A stretch of DNA of 64,000 bases. It comes from LMUY01 sp965199005. GTDB taxonomy: Bacteria > Pseudomonadota > Alphaproteobacteria > Acetobacterales > Acetobacteraceae. The DNA lies in the NCBI GenBank assembly GCA_965199005.1, contig CBDAQK010000006.1, positions 992,001 to 1,056,000 of the forward strand, read 5' to 3'. Positions 50,260-58,791 of the stretch are shown here, piece by piece. A model generated the notes under the pieces. That model was not told the DNA's origin, did not search any database, and saw only the letters and a list, made by a program, of their open reading frames with translations. The position numbers were made by a program, and so were the translations under genes. The number at the start of each line of letters is the position of its first letter. The first letter of the stretch is position 1.

Positions 50260-51033
50260 ATGCGAACTCCCCTGTTGCGCTCTGCCATTGCCGCTGCTGC
50301 CCTCTGGAGCCTGAGCCTTGCCGGCTGCGCGACGAAGCCGCCCGCCTCCGATGCCGCTGCGACGGCGGAGTTTCGCGAGAATAACGACCCGTTCGAGCCG
50401 GCGAACCGTGTCGGCTATGCGATCAATGATGGGATTGATACCTACTTCCTTGCGCCAGTGGCCCGCGCCTACCGGTTCGCCCTTCCCAACGGCGTCCGCA
50501 ATTCGGTCCACAACGCGTTGTTGAACCTGTCGACCCCGGTGACATTCATCAACGATGTCGCGCAGACCAGGCCGCGCCGGGCTGGAGATACCTTCATGCG
50601 GTTCATCATCAACACCACCGCAGGCGTCGGCGGCCTGTTCGATGTCGCGGCGAAGGTCGGATACCCATACCACGACAATGATTTCGGGATAACGCTGGCG
50701 CTCTGGGGCGTTCCTGAGGGGCCGTTCCTGTTCCTGCCGGTCTTGGGGCCATCCAATCCACGCGACGCGACAGGATATGGTGTTGATATCGCCTTTGATC
50801 CGCTCACCTATGTGCCGAGCGGCTATGGCCTGCGGACGTTTGCCGATGTCCGGCTCGGCGTTGCTGCGGTCGACGCGCGCTCCCAGGTGCTGGACGATGT
50901 GGATTCGGTGAAGAAGACCGCGCTGGACCCCTATGCGTCGTTCCGTAGCCTCTATCGCCAGAACCGCGAGAGCACGATCAGCCAAATCCGCACGGAGGAT
51001 CGATCCACCGTGCCGAACTGGTATTCGAAGTGA
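50260..51033 (+). CDS. mlaA: MlaA (VacJ) outer-membrane lipoprotein
   Basis: 257-residue lipoprotein of the outer leaflet-to-inner leaflet lipid transport system (Mla), which removes misplaced phospholipids. Signal and lipobox are clear (AAALWSLSLAGC). The VacJ domain shows NDPFEPANRVGYAINDGID, RNSVHNALLNLSTPVTFIND, RRAGDTFMRFIINTTAG, and FGITLALWGVPEGPFLFLP. ATG at 50260 has GAAGGA 7 bases upstream, preferred over ATG 50242. It is followed 20 bp later by mlaC, the usual pair in alphaproteobacteria. Confidence 0.95.
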   Translation: MRTPLLRSAIAAAALWSLSLAGCATKPPASDAAATAEFRENNDPFEPANRVGYAINDGIDTYFLAPVARAYRFALPNGVRNSVHNALLNLSTPVTFINDVAQTRPRRAGDTFMRFIINTTAGVGGLFDVAAKVGYPYHDNDFGITLALWGVPEGPFLFLPVLGPSNPRDATGYGVDIAFDPLTYVPSGYGLRTFADVRLGVAAVDARSQVLDDVDSVKKTALDPYASFRSLYRQNRESTISQIRTEDRSTVPNWYSK

Positions 51034-51053
51034 CCATTGAGGAAAACTGACAC

Positions 51054-51665
51054 ATGACATTGACCCGCCGGCGTTTTTTGACGTCGGTTGCCTTGGCTTT
51101 GACCTTCACCGCGGTCGCGAATACCGATGCCCGCGCCCAGGATGCGGCCGCCGCCGCATTCATCCAGACGTTCGGCAGCAAGTTTGTTGCCGTCGTCAAC
51201 GGAGAGGGGTCGCTGGCGGAGAAGGAGCAGCAAATTCGCCCGCTCATCGACCAGGCGGTGGATGTGGATGCGATCGCACGGTTCTGCCTCGGCCGGTTCG
51301 CGTCGCGCGCCACCCCGGCGCAATTGACCGAGTTCACCCGGCTCTTCCACGGCGTGCTGGTCAACAATATCACCGCCAAAATCGGTGAATATCGGGGCGT
51401 GACCTTCCGGATGGCCGACACGGTCACGCGCGGGCCGGAGGCGCTCGTTGGGACGGTGGTGACGCGGCCGAACCAGGCACCGACGAACGTCCGATGGGTC
51501 GTCAGCACCGCCACCGGCTCTCCCAAGATCGTCGACGTCGTGGCGGAGGGAACAAGTCTGCGTCTGACGCAACAAAGCGACTATGCGTCGTTCCTGACCC
51601 ATAACAATAGCGACGTCAATGCCTTGTTGGCCGCGATGCGACGCCAGGTCAGCAACGGAACATAG
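51054..51665 (+). CDS. mlaC: MlaC periplasmic phospholipid carrier
   Basis: 203-residue Mla carrier protein (Ttg2D-like). A Tat-style signal is seen: LTRRRFLTSVALALTFTAVA then DARA. The mature domain has KEQQIRPLIDQAVDVDAIAR, FCLGRFASRATPAQLTEFTR, TVVTRPNQAPTNVRW and YASFLTHNNSDVNALLAAM. It shuttles lipids between MlaA and the inner-membrane MlaFEDB complex, whose genes are not in the window. Directly downstream of mlaA, start ATG at 51054. Confidence 0.93.
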   Translation: MTLTRRRFLTSVALALTFTAVANTDARAQDAAAAAFIQTFGSKFVAVVNGEGSLAEKEQQIRPLIDQAVDVDAIARFCLGRFASRATPAQLTEFTRLFHGVLVNNITAKIGEYRGVTFRMADTVTRGPEALVGTVVTRPNQAPTNVRWVVSTATGSPKIVDVVAEGTSLRLTQQSDYASFLTHNNSDVNALLAAMRRQVSNGT

Positions 51666-51769
51666 TAGCGCATCCAAGAGGCAGGCCAAACCGTTTGGTG
51701 TCCTGAACCCATCCAAATTCTTAAGGGATAGGATCTACCATCGCACGAACCATCAACGGAGCGGGTGCG

Positions 51770-52972
51770 GTGGACAAAAACCATGTCTACTTTCAGTGGC
51801 AGGCCTCCAGCTTTTTTGGCTGGGGAGTCTACGGCTTCAACCTCATGCTGCACACCGCCGCCCGCGCTGATGTGACCGCGCTATCCTCCTGCGGGGTGGA
51901 TGAGGCTCTAATCGAGGTAACCCCGCTCGAGCGCCTCATCATCAGTCAATCGGTCCGGAGTTCGAACCAGGTCGCCGCCTATCTCGGGTCACTGGGGGCC
52001 GGCACGATGCGCCTGAAGGCCACGGTGCTGCATGCGATCGGGAATGATTTCACGCTCGCCACGCCTTCGGCCGACGGGGTGAATATGGTGGGCGATCACA
52101 ACGTCGCCGTCACCTTTTTCGAGGACTCACGCCTCAGCCGGAACGGGGTGGCGCGCGCGGCCGATTACGCACAGATCATTACTGGGTCCAGGTGGAACCG
52201 TGAGATTCTAGAGGCGCACGGCGTCCGCAACGTGACGACCATCCTGCAGGGTGTGGATGTGACGAACTTTCATCCGGCACCGAAATCCGCCCTGCTCAGC
52301 GACCGGTTCGTGGTGTTTTCCGGCGGTAAGCTGGAATACCGCAAGGGCCAGGACCTGGTGGTGCAGGCGTTTGCCATCTTCGCAGAACGCCATCCAGATG
52401 CATTGCTGGTGACAGCCTGGGCTTCCCCGTTTCCGCAATTCGCGCCGACGGTCAATCAGAACCCGGCCGTGGTGCCGCTGGAACTAACCGGCGGCCAAGT
52501 CGACGCACTGGCGTGGACGCGCGCCAATGGCATCCCCGCTTCGCAGGTCGTCCATCTCGGCCCGGTGCCGAATGCCGCGATGCCGCGGGTGCTGCGGGAG
52601 GCCAATGTCGGGCTGTTTCCCAATCGCGGGGAAGGGGGCACCAACCTGGTGGCTATGGAGGCTATGGCGTGCGGGGTGCCCTGCATGCTGTCATTGAATA
52701 CCGGACATCTGGATCTCGTCGGCGATGGCGCCCACTGCCTGGCACTAGGCCAGCAAAGCCGGGTCGATTTAGAGGGTTGTGATGGCTGGGGCAGCAGCGA
52801 CGCCGAGGAGATGGTGGCGGTGTTGGAGGCTGTTTACACCCAGCGCGAGGCGGCGGCAGAAATCGGCATGCGGGGTGCAGCGTTCATGCGCCGGCTGAGC
52901 TGGCGCCGGCAGATAGGCGCGCTGATGGACGTGGTGAGCGGAAGCCAGGCGGATTTAGCGGCCGCGGCATAG
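51770..52972 (+). CDS. GT4-type glycosyltransferase
   Basis: 400-residue GT-B glycosyltransferase. The C-terminal half has RFVVFSGGKLEYRKGQDLVV, SQVVHLGPVPNAAMPRVLRE and VGLFPNRGEGGTNLVAMEAM, the GT4 donor-binding block with E-x7-E. The N-terminal acceptor half begins FFGWGVYGFNLMLHTAARA. Start ATG at 51770; an in-frame upstream extension is not favoured. It is alone, not in the glycan operon at 25-29 kb, though the GT4 half there is of the same general type. Acceptor unknown. Confidence 0.9.
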   Translation: MDKNHVYFQWQASSFFGWGVYGFNLMLHTAARADVTALSSCGVDEALIEVTPLERLIISQSVRSSNQVAAYLGSLGAGTMRLKATVLHAIGNDFTLATPSADGVNMVGDHNVAVTFFEDSRLSRNGVARAADYAQIITGSRWNREILEAHGVRNVTTILQGVDVTNFHPAPKSALLSDRFVVFSGGKLEYRKGQDLVVQAFAIFAERHPDALLVTAWASPFPQFAPTVNQNPAVVPLELTGGQVDALAWTRANGIPASQVVHLGPVPNAAMPRVLREANVGLFPNRGEGGTNLVAMEAMACGVPCMLSLNTGHLDLVGDGAHCLALGQQSRVDLEGCDGWGSSDAEEMVAVLEAVYTQREAAAEIGMRGAAFMRRLSWRRQIGALMDVVSGSQADLAAAA

Positions 52973-53056
52973 CAGCACGGCGCCTGCTTTAGGGGGTCTG
53001 CGCTACCCGCTTTCATCTTTGGGCCGCTCCGTCACGGGCCGGCGCATGTCCAGCGG

Positions 53057-53290
53057 ATGGTCGTCATCGTCGCATCGACCTTGATCGCGGCATCCACCGC
53101 TGCTGGGGCGGGGATCATCGGGTGGGTCGGGCTGGTGATCCCGCATGCCGCCCGAATCCTCCTCGGGGCGGAATCCCAGCGGGTGCTGCCGGCCTTGGCC
53201 GCGATCGGCGCGTGCTACCGCAGCATCTCCATCGCGGTCGTCGCGGGCCGGACCTATGCTTTCCGGCTACCGCTGCCGCCTCGAAATTAG
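53057..53290 (+). pseudogene. FecCD-family ABC permease fragment
   Basis: 77-residue frame with one stretch of the BtuC/FecCD permease family: IVASTLIAASTAAGAGIIGW and VGLVIPHAARILLGAESQRV, then LPALAAIG, the part between helices 7 and 9. Family proteins have about 330 residues, so only a quarter remains; the upstream 60 bases in the same frame no longer match, and the sequence after SISIAV is unrelated. No substrate-binding protein or ATPase is nearby. It is a remnant of an iron-siderophore or cobalamin importer. Confidence 0.8.
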
Positions 53291-54490
53291 CCGGTACGTC
53301 GATGCCAAGATGAGCCCTGCGATGCCGATCAGCGCGGCGGCCAGGGCGCAAACGCCGGACCACCCGGCCATGTCCCAGGCGATACTCCCCGCCAACGAAC
53401 CGAACGCGCCGCCGCTGAAGACGCCGACCATGTAGACGGTGTTGAGCCGCGCCCGGATGGTGTCGCCGAGTGTGAAGATGCGGGTCTGGTTCGCGATCTG
53501 TCCGCTCTGCAGCCCGAAATCCAGCAGGTTGACCGCCACCACCAGCGCCCAGATCGCCGTTGCCCCGGGAAGGCCGGCGACGGCAAAGGCGAGACCCGCA
53601 CAGACGAGCGAGCCCAGATTGACCCAGGCGGGACCCAGCCGGTCGGCGAGGCGGCCGACGCTGGGCGCTAGGATGGCGCCCGGGGCACCCCAAAGGCCGA
53701 ACAGCCCAGTGGCGGCAGCGCCGAGACCGAAGGCGGGTGAGGCGAGGTGGAAGGCGAGGGTGGACCAGAATGCGGAGAAGGCGCCGAACAGGCAGAACCC
53801 GAGTGCTACGGAGGTCCGCAGTGCCGAGTGCCGGAGCAGGGGCAGGAGAGAACGCAGCAAAGACCCGTATGATCGCGGCAGTGCCGGGGCTCCCGAAGGC
53901 AGGTAGCGGGGCAGTATGAAGAACAGCGCCCCCGTGCCGGCAGCGGCCAGCAGGAAGGGCGCGCGCCAGGTGCCCGCAACGGTGGCGACCGTGCCCGAGA
54001 CGGTGCGCGACAGCAGGATGCCCAGCACGAAACCAGTCTGCAGCGAGGCGATCACCCGGCCACGCCGCTCCGGCGGCACGAGCGACGTCGCCAGCGGGAC
54101 GAGGATTTGCGGCACGACGGTGGCGGCGGCGAAGACGAGGCTGGCGGCAATCAGCACCGCAATGGCCGGTGCTGCGGCAGCGGCCAAGAGCCCCAAAGCG
54201 GTGAACAGGATGAGCCATTGCAGCAGGCGACGGGGTTGGGCGATGTCCGCCAGCGGCACCAGGAGGAGGATGCCAAGGGCATAGCCGATCTGCGCCGCAA
54301 CGCTCACGAAGCTGGCGATCGGCTCGGGCACGTGGAAGTTGCGCGCCATCTCGTCCAACAGGGGTTGGCAGATATAGAGGTTGCCAACCATCACCCCGCA
54401 GGCGAGGGCATAGACGAACACCGTGGCGCGGCGCGGCGGATTGGATACGGTGGCTGCCGGGCTGGTTGCATTCGCGTCGAGCGGGCTCAC
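53267..54490 (-). CDS. MFS transporter
   Basis: 407-residue major facilitator with 12 hydrophobic segments. N-terminal helix VFVYALACGVMVGNLYICQP, motif after helix 4 VLIAASLVFAAATVVPQILV, PLATSLVPPERRGRVIASLQ (motif A-like) and a second-half helix GLFGLWGAPGAILAP. It looks like the sugar/drug efflux-type MFS proteins (YtbD/AraJ-like group). Its stop lies over the FecCD fragment and its start overlaps the GAF gene by 4 bases, so it is co-translated after it. Substrate unknown. Confidence 0.9.
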   Translation of the reverse strand: MSPLDANATSPAATVSNPPRRATVFVYALACGVMVGNLYICQPLLDEMARNFHVPEPIASFVSVAAQIGYALGILLLVPLADIAQPRRLLQWLILFTALGLLAAAAAPAIAVLIAASLVFAAATVVPQILVPLATSLVPPERRGRVIASLQTGFVLGILLSRTVSGTVATVAGTWRAPFLLAAAGTGALFFILPRYLPSGAPALPRSYGSLLRSLLPLLRHSALRTSVALGFCLFGAFSAFWSTLAFHLASPAFGLGAAATGLFGLWGAPGAILAPSVGRLADRLGPAWVNLGSLVCAGLAFAVAGLPGATAIWALVVAVNLLDFGLQSGQIANQTRIFTLGDTIRARLNTVYMVGVFSGGAFGSLAGSIAWDMAGWSGVCALAAALIGIAGLILASTYRLISRRQR

Positions 54491-54978
54491 GCTGCGGACA
54501 TTCGAGCCGGCGCGCTGGCCGCGACGTACAGCAGTGCTACCGCCTCGATGCCGCGCTGGTCCTCGGCATCGAACCGCCCCGGCCTGGGGCTATCCAGATC
54601 GATCACCCCGATAATGACGGTGTCCCGGACCAATGGCACCACCAGCTCGGATCGGGAGGCGGCGTCGCAGGCGATATGGCCGGGGAAGGCGTGCACGTCG
54701 TCGACGCGCACGGATTGCCGCCGCGCCACGGCAGCTCCGCAGACCCCACGCCCAGCGGCGATGCGGACGCAGGCTGGTTTGCCCTGGAACGGACCGAGGA
54801 CGAGCTCGTCCCGTTCCCGCAGGAAATAGAAGCCTGCCCAATTCAGGTCCGGCAGCATCTGCATCAGCAGGGCGGCGGTGTTGGCGGCATTGGCGACCGG
54901 GTCGTGCTCGTCCGCCAGTACGGCGGTGAGTTGCTCCACGAGCCCGGCGTAACGCTGCTGCTTGTCCTGGTCGGCCAT
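54487..54978 (-). CDS. GAF-domain free-methionine (R)-sulfoxide reductase
   Basis: 163-residue enzyme that reduces free methionine-R-sulfoxide (fRMsr). Almost the whole chain is one GAF domain. Catalytic signature: LNWAGFYFLRERDELVLGPF, then PACVRIAAGRGVCGAAVARR with the two Cys residues (C of PACVRI and C of GVCGAA), and HIACDAASRSELVVPLV with the third. IGVIDLDSPRPGRFDAEDQ ends it. Start ATG at 54978. It is upstream of and coupled to the MFS gene (ATGA overlap); msrP at 1.4 kb handles protein-bound methionine in the periplasm. Confidence 0.92.
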   Translation of the reverse strand: MADQDKQQRYAGLVEQLTAVLADEHDPVANAANTAALLMQMLPDLNWAGFYFLRERDELVLGPFQGKPACVRIAAGRGVCGAAVARRQSVRVDDVHAFPGHIACDAASRSELVVPLVRDTVIIGVIDLDSPRPGRFDAEDQRGIEAVALLYVAASAPARMSAA

Positions 54979-55004
54979 TGTCTATCCTCGAAACCCATCC
55001 GTCT

Positions 55005-56000
55005 CTAGCGGTCCGCGTCGACGGCGCGCCATCCCACCGTGATGTCGTCCAGCTTGGCCTTCAGTTCTTTGGAAAGCGGCCCCTGTTCGGCGGCGGTCAA
55101 GGTATCCGTCAGTTGCTCCGGCCGGCTCGCACCGATGATGGGCGCGGTGATTGCGGGGTTGGACAGCACCCAGCGTATGGCCATGGTGGCCATGCTCATC
55201 GAGGCTTCCTTCGCGACCTGGCGCAGCGCCTCGATCGTCTCGAATTCCTGTCCGTGCCAGTAGCGCTCCTGGTAGCGCGCGCCCGCGGTGCCAAGCTGGA
55301 AGCGCGAGCCTTCCGGCGGTGGGGCCTTGTTGTCGTGCTTGCCGGTGAGCAGGCCGCCGGCCAAGGGGTTATAGGGAATGACAGCGATGGACTCCTCGGC
55401 GCAGAGCGGCAGCAGATCGCGCTCGAAGCTGCGGAAGAGCAGGTTATAGCGCGGCTGAACCGACTTGATCTGGGTGAGGTTGCGTAACTCGCTGCGGCCG
55501 ATCGCGCGGGCCACTTTGTAGGCGGGCCAGTTGGAAACGCCGACATAGCGCGCCTTGCCGTGCTTGACGACGGTGTCCAGCGCCTCCAGCGCCTCGTCGA
55601 TCGGGGTGCGTCTATCGTAGTTGTGGAGCTGGTAGAGGTCGACGTAATCAGTCCCGAGCCGCTTGAGGGACGCATCGATGGCGTCGAGGATGTGCTTGCG
55701 CGACATGCCTTGGTTCCACGGCTTTGGCCCCATGCTGCCCACGCATTTGGTGGCCAAGATGAACTGGTGGCGCTTGCCGCGCAGCCAGCCGCCGATGATC
55801 TCCTCCGTCCGGCCTGCCGTGTTATGGCCGCCGCCGAGCGGGTAGACGTCCGCCGCGTCGAGGAAATCGATGCCGCCCGTGGAGGCCGCGTCCAAGATGG
55901 CGTGGCTCTCCGCTTCGTTGCATTGCAGGCCAAAGGTCATCGTCCCCAGGCACAGCTTCGAGACCTGCAAGCCCGTCTTGCCGAAATTGGTATAGTGCAT
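55005..56000 (-). CDS. Aldo/keto reductase
   Basis: 331-residue NADPH-dependent reductase with a TIM barrel. Catalytic tetrad region: DFLDAADVYPLGGGHNTAGR (Asp, Tyr), FILATKCVGSMGPKPWNQG (Lys), and VDLYQLHNYDRRTPIDEALE (His). NADP-site end: GASRPEQLTDTLTAAEQGPL. It resembles the YajO/Tas group. Start ATG at 56000. Gap of 26 bp to the GAF gene start, same strand, so the three genes may form one unit. Substrate unknown. Confidence 0.93.
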   Translation of the reverse strand: MHYTNFGKTGLQVSKLCLGTMTFGLQCNEAESHAILDAASTGGIDFLDAADVYPLGGGHNTAGRTEEIIGGWLRGKRHQFILATKCVGSMGPKPWNQGMSRKHILDAIDASLKRLGTDYVDLYQLHNYDRRTPIDEALEALDTVVKHGKARYVGVSNWPAYKVARAIGRSELRNLTQIKSVQPRYNLLFRSFERDLLPLCAEESIAVIPYNPLAGGLLTGKHDNKAPPPEGSRFQLGTAGARYQERYWHGQEFETIEALRQVAKEASMSMATMAIRWVLSNPAITAPIIGASRPEQLTDTLTAAEQGPLSKELKAKLDDITVGWRAVDADR

Positions 56001-56332
56001 GGTATCTCCTCACGCCGGCAGCGCCGGCCGGCCATTGAACGCACGCGTGGCGTTACCCGAAGCGACTGCGGGGCATTTTTGGTCCAGAACGGGGTGATCT
56101 CGGCCCGTGACGGCCGGCCGGGTTCTCACGTGCCCGGGAATTGACGGCTTCTGTCAGGGTCGCCGCGTCTTGCCAAGAGAGGATCAAGACGCGGTCCCGA
56201 AGCGAGGGTAGGCTCCGTCTTAGGGCTTGTTCGACATCAATCGAATCGATTGGCGGCGTCGAACAAGCCCTAAGCTTTTGTTGGTAGCGGCAGCTTGTCG
56301 GCGTGCCGACGCACTCATTTGCCGACGCTGCC
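56001..56332. other. Intergenic region holding a long inverted repeat
   Basis: 332 bases between the aldo/keto reductase start and the end of the aldehyde dehydrogenase remnant. I see no gene. The only clear structure is the perfect 17-bp inverted repeat at 56219-56274. Confidence 0.6.
56219..56274. repeat. Perfect 17-bp inverted repeat
   Basis: CTTAGGGCTTGTTCGAC at 56219-56235 is exactly repeated in reverse complement at 56258-56274, with a 22-base interior. The interior also holds AATCGATT. The arms could be the ends of a lost or very short mobile element or a stable hairpin between genes. No transposase frame is seen. It lies 59 bp from the aldehyde dehydrogenase remnant. Confidence 0.7.
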
Positions 56333-56768
56333 TTAGGCGGCGGCGTAACCGATGACGGCCTTGGTCTCGAGGAACTCCGCGAGGCTGAAATCGGCATACT
56401 CACGCCCGTTGCCGGATTGCTTATAGCCGCCAGAAGGCGCCGCCGAATCCCATGCCGGGTAGTTGATATGGACATTCCCGGCCCGCATCCGCGCCGCAAC
56501 CCGGCGGGCGTGGCCCAAATCGGAGGACTGCACGTAAGCGGCCAGGCCATACACCGTGTCGTTGGCCATGCCGATGACCTGCTCCTCCTCTTCGTACGTC
56601 AGGATCGACAGCACGGGGCCAACGATCTCCTCGCGGGCGATGCGCCTGTCCGGGGTGACGTCGGCGAACACGGTTGGGCGGATGTAATAGCCGCGGTTGA
56701 GGTGCTCCGGCCGCCCGGTTCCGCCGATGAGCACTGTCGCGCCCTCGTCGATCCCCGATTGAAGAGGC
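56333..56768 (-). pseudogene. Aldehyde dehydrogenase, C-terminal fragment
   Basis: About 145 codons of the C-terminal end of an NAD-dependent aldehyde dehydrogenase, from SGIDEGATVLIGGTGRPE through NRGYYIRPTVFADVTPDRRI and REEIVGPVLSILTYEEEEQV (carrying the E-E-I-F/V-GP block) to PSGGYKQSGNGREYADFSLA and its natural TAA. The missing N-terminal 330 residues include the catalytic Cys and cofactor loop. To the right of about 56768 the sequence belongs to a different gene on the other strand, so the gene is truncated at that junction and inactive. Confidence 0.85.
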
Positions 56769-56769
56769 G

Positions 56770-57259
56770 AGGCTCGCGAGCGAGATGGCCCGCCGGGAAC
56801 GGCTCGACGCGCGGCTGGCGGAGACGGCTGATGCGAGCCAGAGCTGGGAACGGCGCGCCGTGGCGGCGGAGCGCGACAGGCAAACCCTGCTGCAGGAGTT
56901 GCAGGCGATCGAGAGTTGCGTCGCGGCACCAGAAGAGGGGCGAGTGGCGACGCGGCTGCTGCCCCAATGCGTCCTCTATGTCGGGGGGCGGGCCGGGCAC
57001 GGTGGAGCAAGTGCGGGACGTGCTGATGGACGCTGGCGGCGAGCTTCTGGCCCATGATGGCGGTCTGCACGACAACACGGCCCAGCTGACCGGTTTTGTC
57101 GGGCGGGCGGATGGCGTCGTCTTTCCCGTCGATTGCGTCACCCACAACGCCGCGCTGACCGTCAAGCGGCTGTGCCGCCAGTCGGGCAAACCCTGGCTGC
57201 CGCTGCGCTCCTCCGGCCTGGGCTCGTTCCTGTCCGCCCTCGCTTGTCCAGCGACCTAG
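56770..57259 (+). pseudogene. DUF2325 protein, truncated and frameshifted
   Basis: The C-terminal part of a DUF2325-type protein. A coiled-coil piece (ERRAVAAERDRQTLLQELQA from ATG 56785) runs to LLPQCVLYVGGR, where the frame changes by one base in a G-rich run near 56976-56990; it continues as PGTVEQVRDVLMDAGGELLA, HDGGLHDNTAQL and FPVDCVTHNAALTVKRLCRQ. The continuation is the normal DUF2325 domain end. The N-terminal part is missing at the junction with the aldehyde dehydrogenase fragment. Two lesions make it a pseudogene, unless the frameshift is a sequencing error. Confidence 0.8.
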
Positions 57260-57594
57260 GGCGGGTCGTCTGGCGCTGTGCTCATTCGCTCTACCCTTTA
57301 ATATGCCCGGAGCGCAGGTGATTGACACATAATGTTTTGTTCGTGGATGGGTATAAAAATCCACCCGAGACAATCCAGTGCAGCCGCCGAGAGGTCGAAG
57401 AGTAAACCGAGTCATTACGATTCGGCAACTCTGGAGCTCGGCCATAGGTGGCGCGGAATGCTATGTTTTGGGCGGAAGCGCTCCCCTGCACTGGGCCGGC
57501 ATCCGCGGGCAAGTCAGGCGCTTTACGCCGCGGGCGACACACCGGCGTGACGCTCAAACATCCGCCAACCAGCATTTTCAAGGGAAGGGCGGAT
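57260..57594. other. Intergenic region without a recognised feature
   Basis: 335 bases between the DUF2325 remnant and tRNA-Ser. The first 180 bases are notably richer in A+T than the surroundings. No reading frame with coding character and no strong hairpin; only a short TGGAT/ATCCA pair near 57343-57365. Confidence 0.5.
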
Positions 57595-57682
57595 TGGCGG
57601 ACAGGGTGGGATTCGAACCCACGGAGGCTTGCACCTCGCCAGTTTTCAAGACTGGAGCCTTAAACCGCTCGGCCACCTGTCC
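57595..57682 (-). tRNA. tRNA-Ser (UGA)
   Basis: Minus-strand cloverleaf with acceptor GGACAGG/CCTGTCC, discriminator G and encoded CCA (57595-57597). The D arm begins TGGCCGAGCGGTTTAAGGC, the anticodon loop CTTGAAA gives UGA, a long variable arm (GCGAGGTGCAAGCCTC) marks a serine class-II tRNA, and the T arm has GGTTCGAATCC. It is 88 bases with CCA. Confidence 0.97.
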
Positions 57683-57837
57683 CTCGGTCGCTATGGAAAG
57701 GGTTTCGCGTCGTCGCGCAACCCCTTATTGAAGCTTCACGTCAGCTCGAAACAGGTATCCATGTCGCATCCGCTCGCCGCCTTTGCTGCTGTGAACTCGC
57801 TGACCAGTCCGCCATCCGCCGGATCCGTGCCGTCGTG

Positions 57838-58791
57838 ATGCGCCGCCGGGTCGTCCTGGGTGGGCTGGCGGCGATGCCGATGGCTGCCCAGGCGCAGGAT
57901 AGCTTCGGCGCCTTCCTCGGGGGCATCCGGGCCGAGGCGCGGCGGAACGGGGTTCGCGACGCCACGCTCGATGCGGCGCTGACTGGCATCGGCCCCAACC
58001 AAAAGGTGATCGACGCCGACCGCAAGCAGCCCGAATTCACCATGACATGGACGCGGTATCAGTCCTTCACCATGTCGGATAAGCGGATCGCCCGGGGCAA
58101 GGACTCCTACGCCGCCAGTCGTGACCTGTTCGCCCGGGTCTCCCAGCGGTATCAGGTGGACGTCGCGCCGATCGCGGGTATTTGGGGGCTGGAGAGCAAT
58201 TTCGGCACCGATACCGGCACCTACAACGTGGTCGAGGCTTTGGCGACGCTGGCATGGGAGGGGCGCCGGGCCGCCTTCTTCCGCAGCCAGTTGATGAGCG
58301 CCCTAAAAATCCTGGACCATGGCGACGTCATGCCGGGGCGCATGATGGGCTCCTATGCCGGCGCGATGGGGCAGCCGCAATTCATGCCGGATTCCTATCT
58401 CCGCTACGCCGTCGATTTTGAAGGAAATGGCAGGCGCGACATTTGGGACAGCCAGCCCGATGTGCTGGCCTCCATCGCCAATTACCTCGCCAAATCCGGC
58501 TGGCAGTACCACAGGCCGAGTTGCCAGCCGATCCGTGTGCCACCAGACATGGATGCTTCCAGCGTTGGCCGCGACGTGAAGCGCCCCTTGGGTGAATGGA
58601 TGCGAATGGGGGTGCGGCGGTCCGACGGGGCGATGTTCAGCCAGGCCGAGCCCGTCGGGGCCGTTGTGCTGCCGGACGGCGCTGGCGGCGCTGCGTTCAT
58701 GGTGTATCCGAACTTCACGGCCATCCGCCGTTACAACCCGTCGGATTTCTACGCCCTGTCGGTCAGTCTGTTGGGCGACATCGTGACTTGA
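57838..58791 (+). CDS. mltB: Lytic murein transglycosylase (MltB-like)
   Basis: 317-residue peptidoglycan lyase of the SLT/MltB group (GH103-like), which cleaves between MurNAc and GlcNAc. Tat/Sec-like signal MRRRVVLGGLAAMPMAAQAQ. Catalytic Glu in APIAGIWGLESNFGTDTGTY, then TLAWEGRRAAFFRSQLMSAL, GSYAGAMGQPQFMPDSYLRY and GNGRRDIWDSQPDVLASIAN, all standard. ATG at 57838 is preceded directly by an in-frame GTG. Its stop overlaps the next gene as TTGA, so it heads a coupled operon. Confidence 0.93.
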   Translation: MRRRVVLGGLAAMPMAAQAQDSFGAFLGGIRAEARRNGVRDATLDAALTGIGPNQKVIDADRKQPEFTMTWTRYQSFTMSDKRIARGKDSYAASRDLFARVSQRYQVDVAPIAGIWGLESNFGTDTGTYNVVEALATLAWEGRRAAFFRSQLMSALKILDHGDVMPGRMMGSYAGAMGQPQFMPDSYLRYAVDFEGNGRRDIWDSQPDVLASIANYLAKSGWQYHRPSCQPIRVPPDMDASSVGRDVKRPLGEWMRMGVRRSDGAMFSQAEPVGAVVLPDGAGGAAFMVYPNFTAIRRYNPSDFYALSVSLLGDIVT

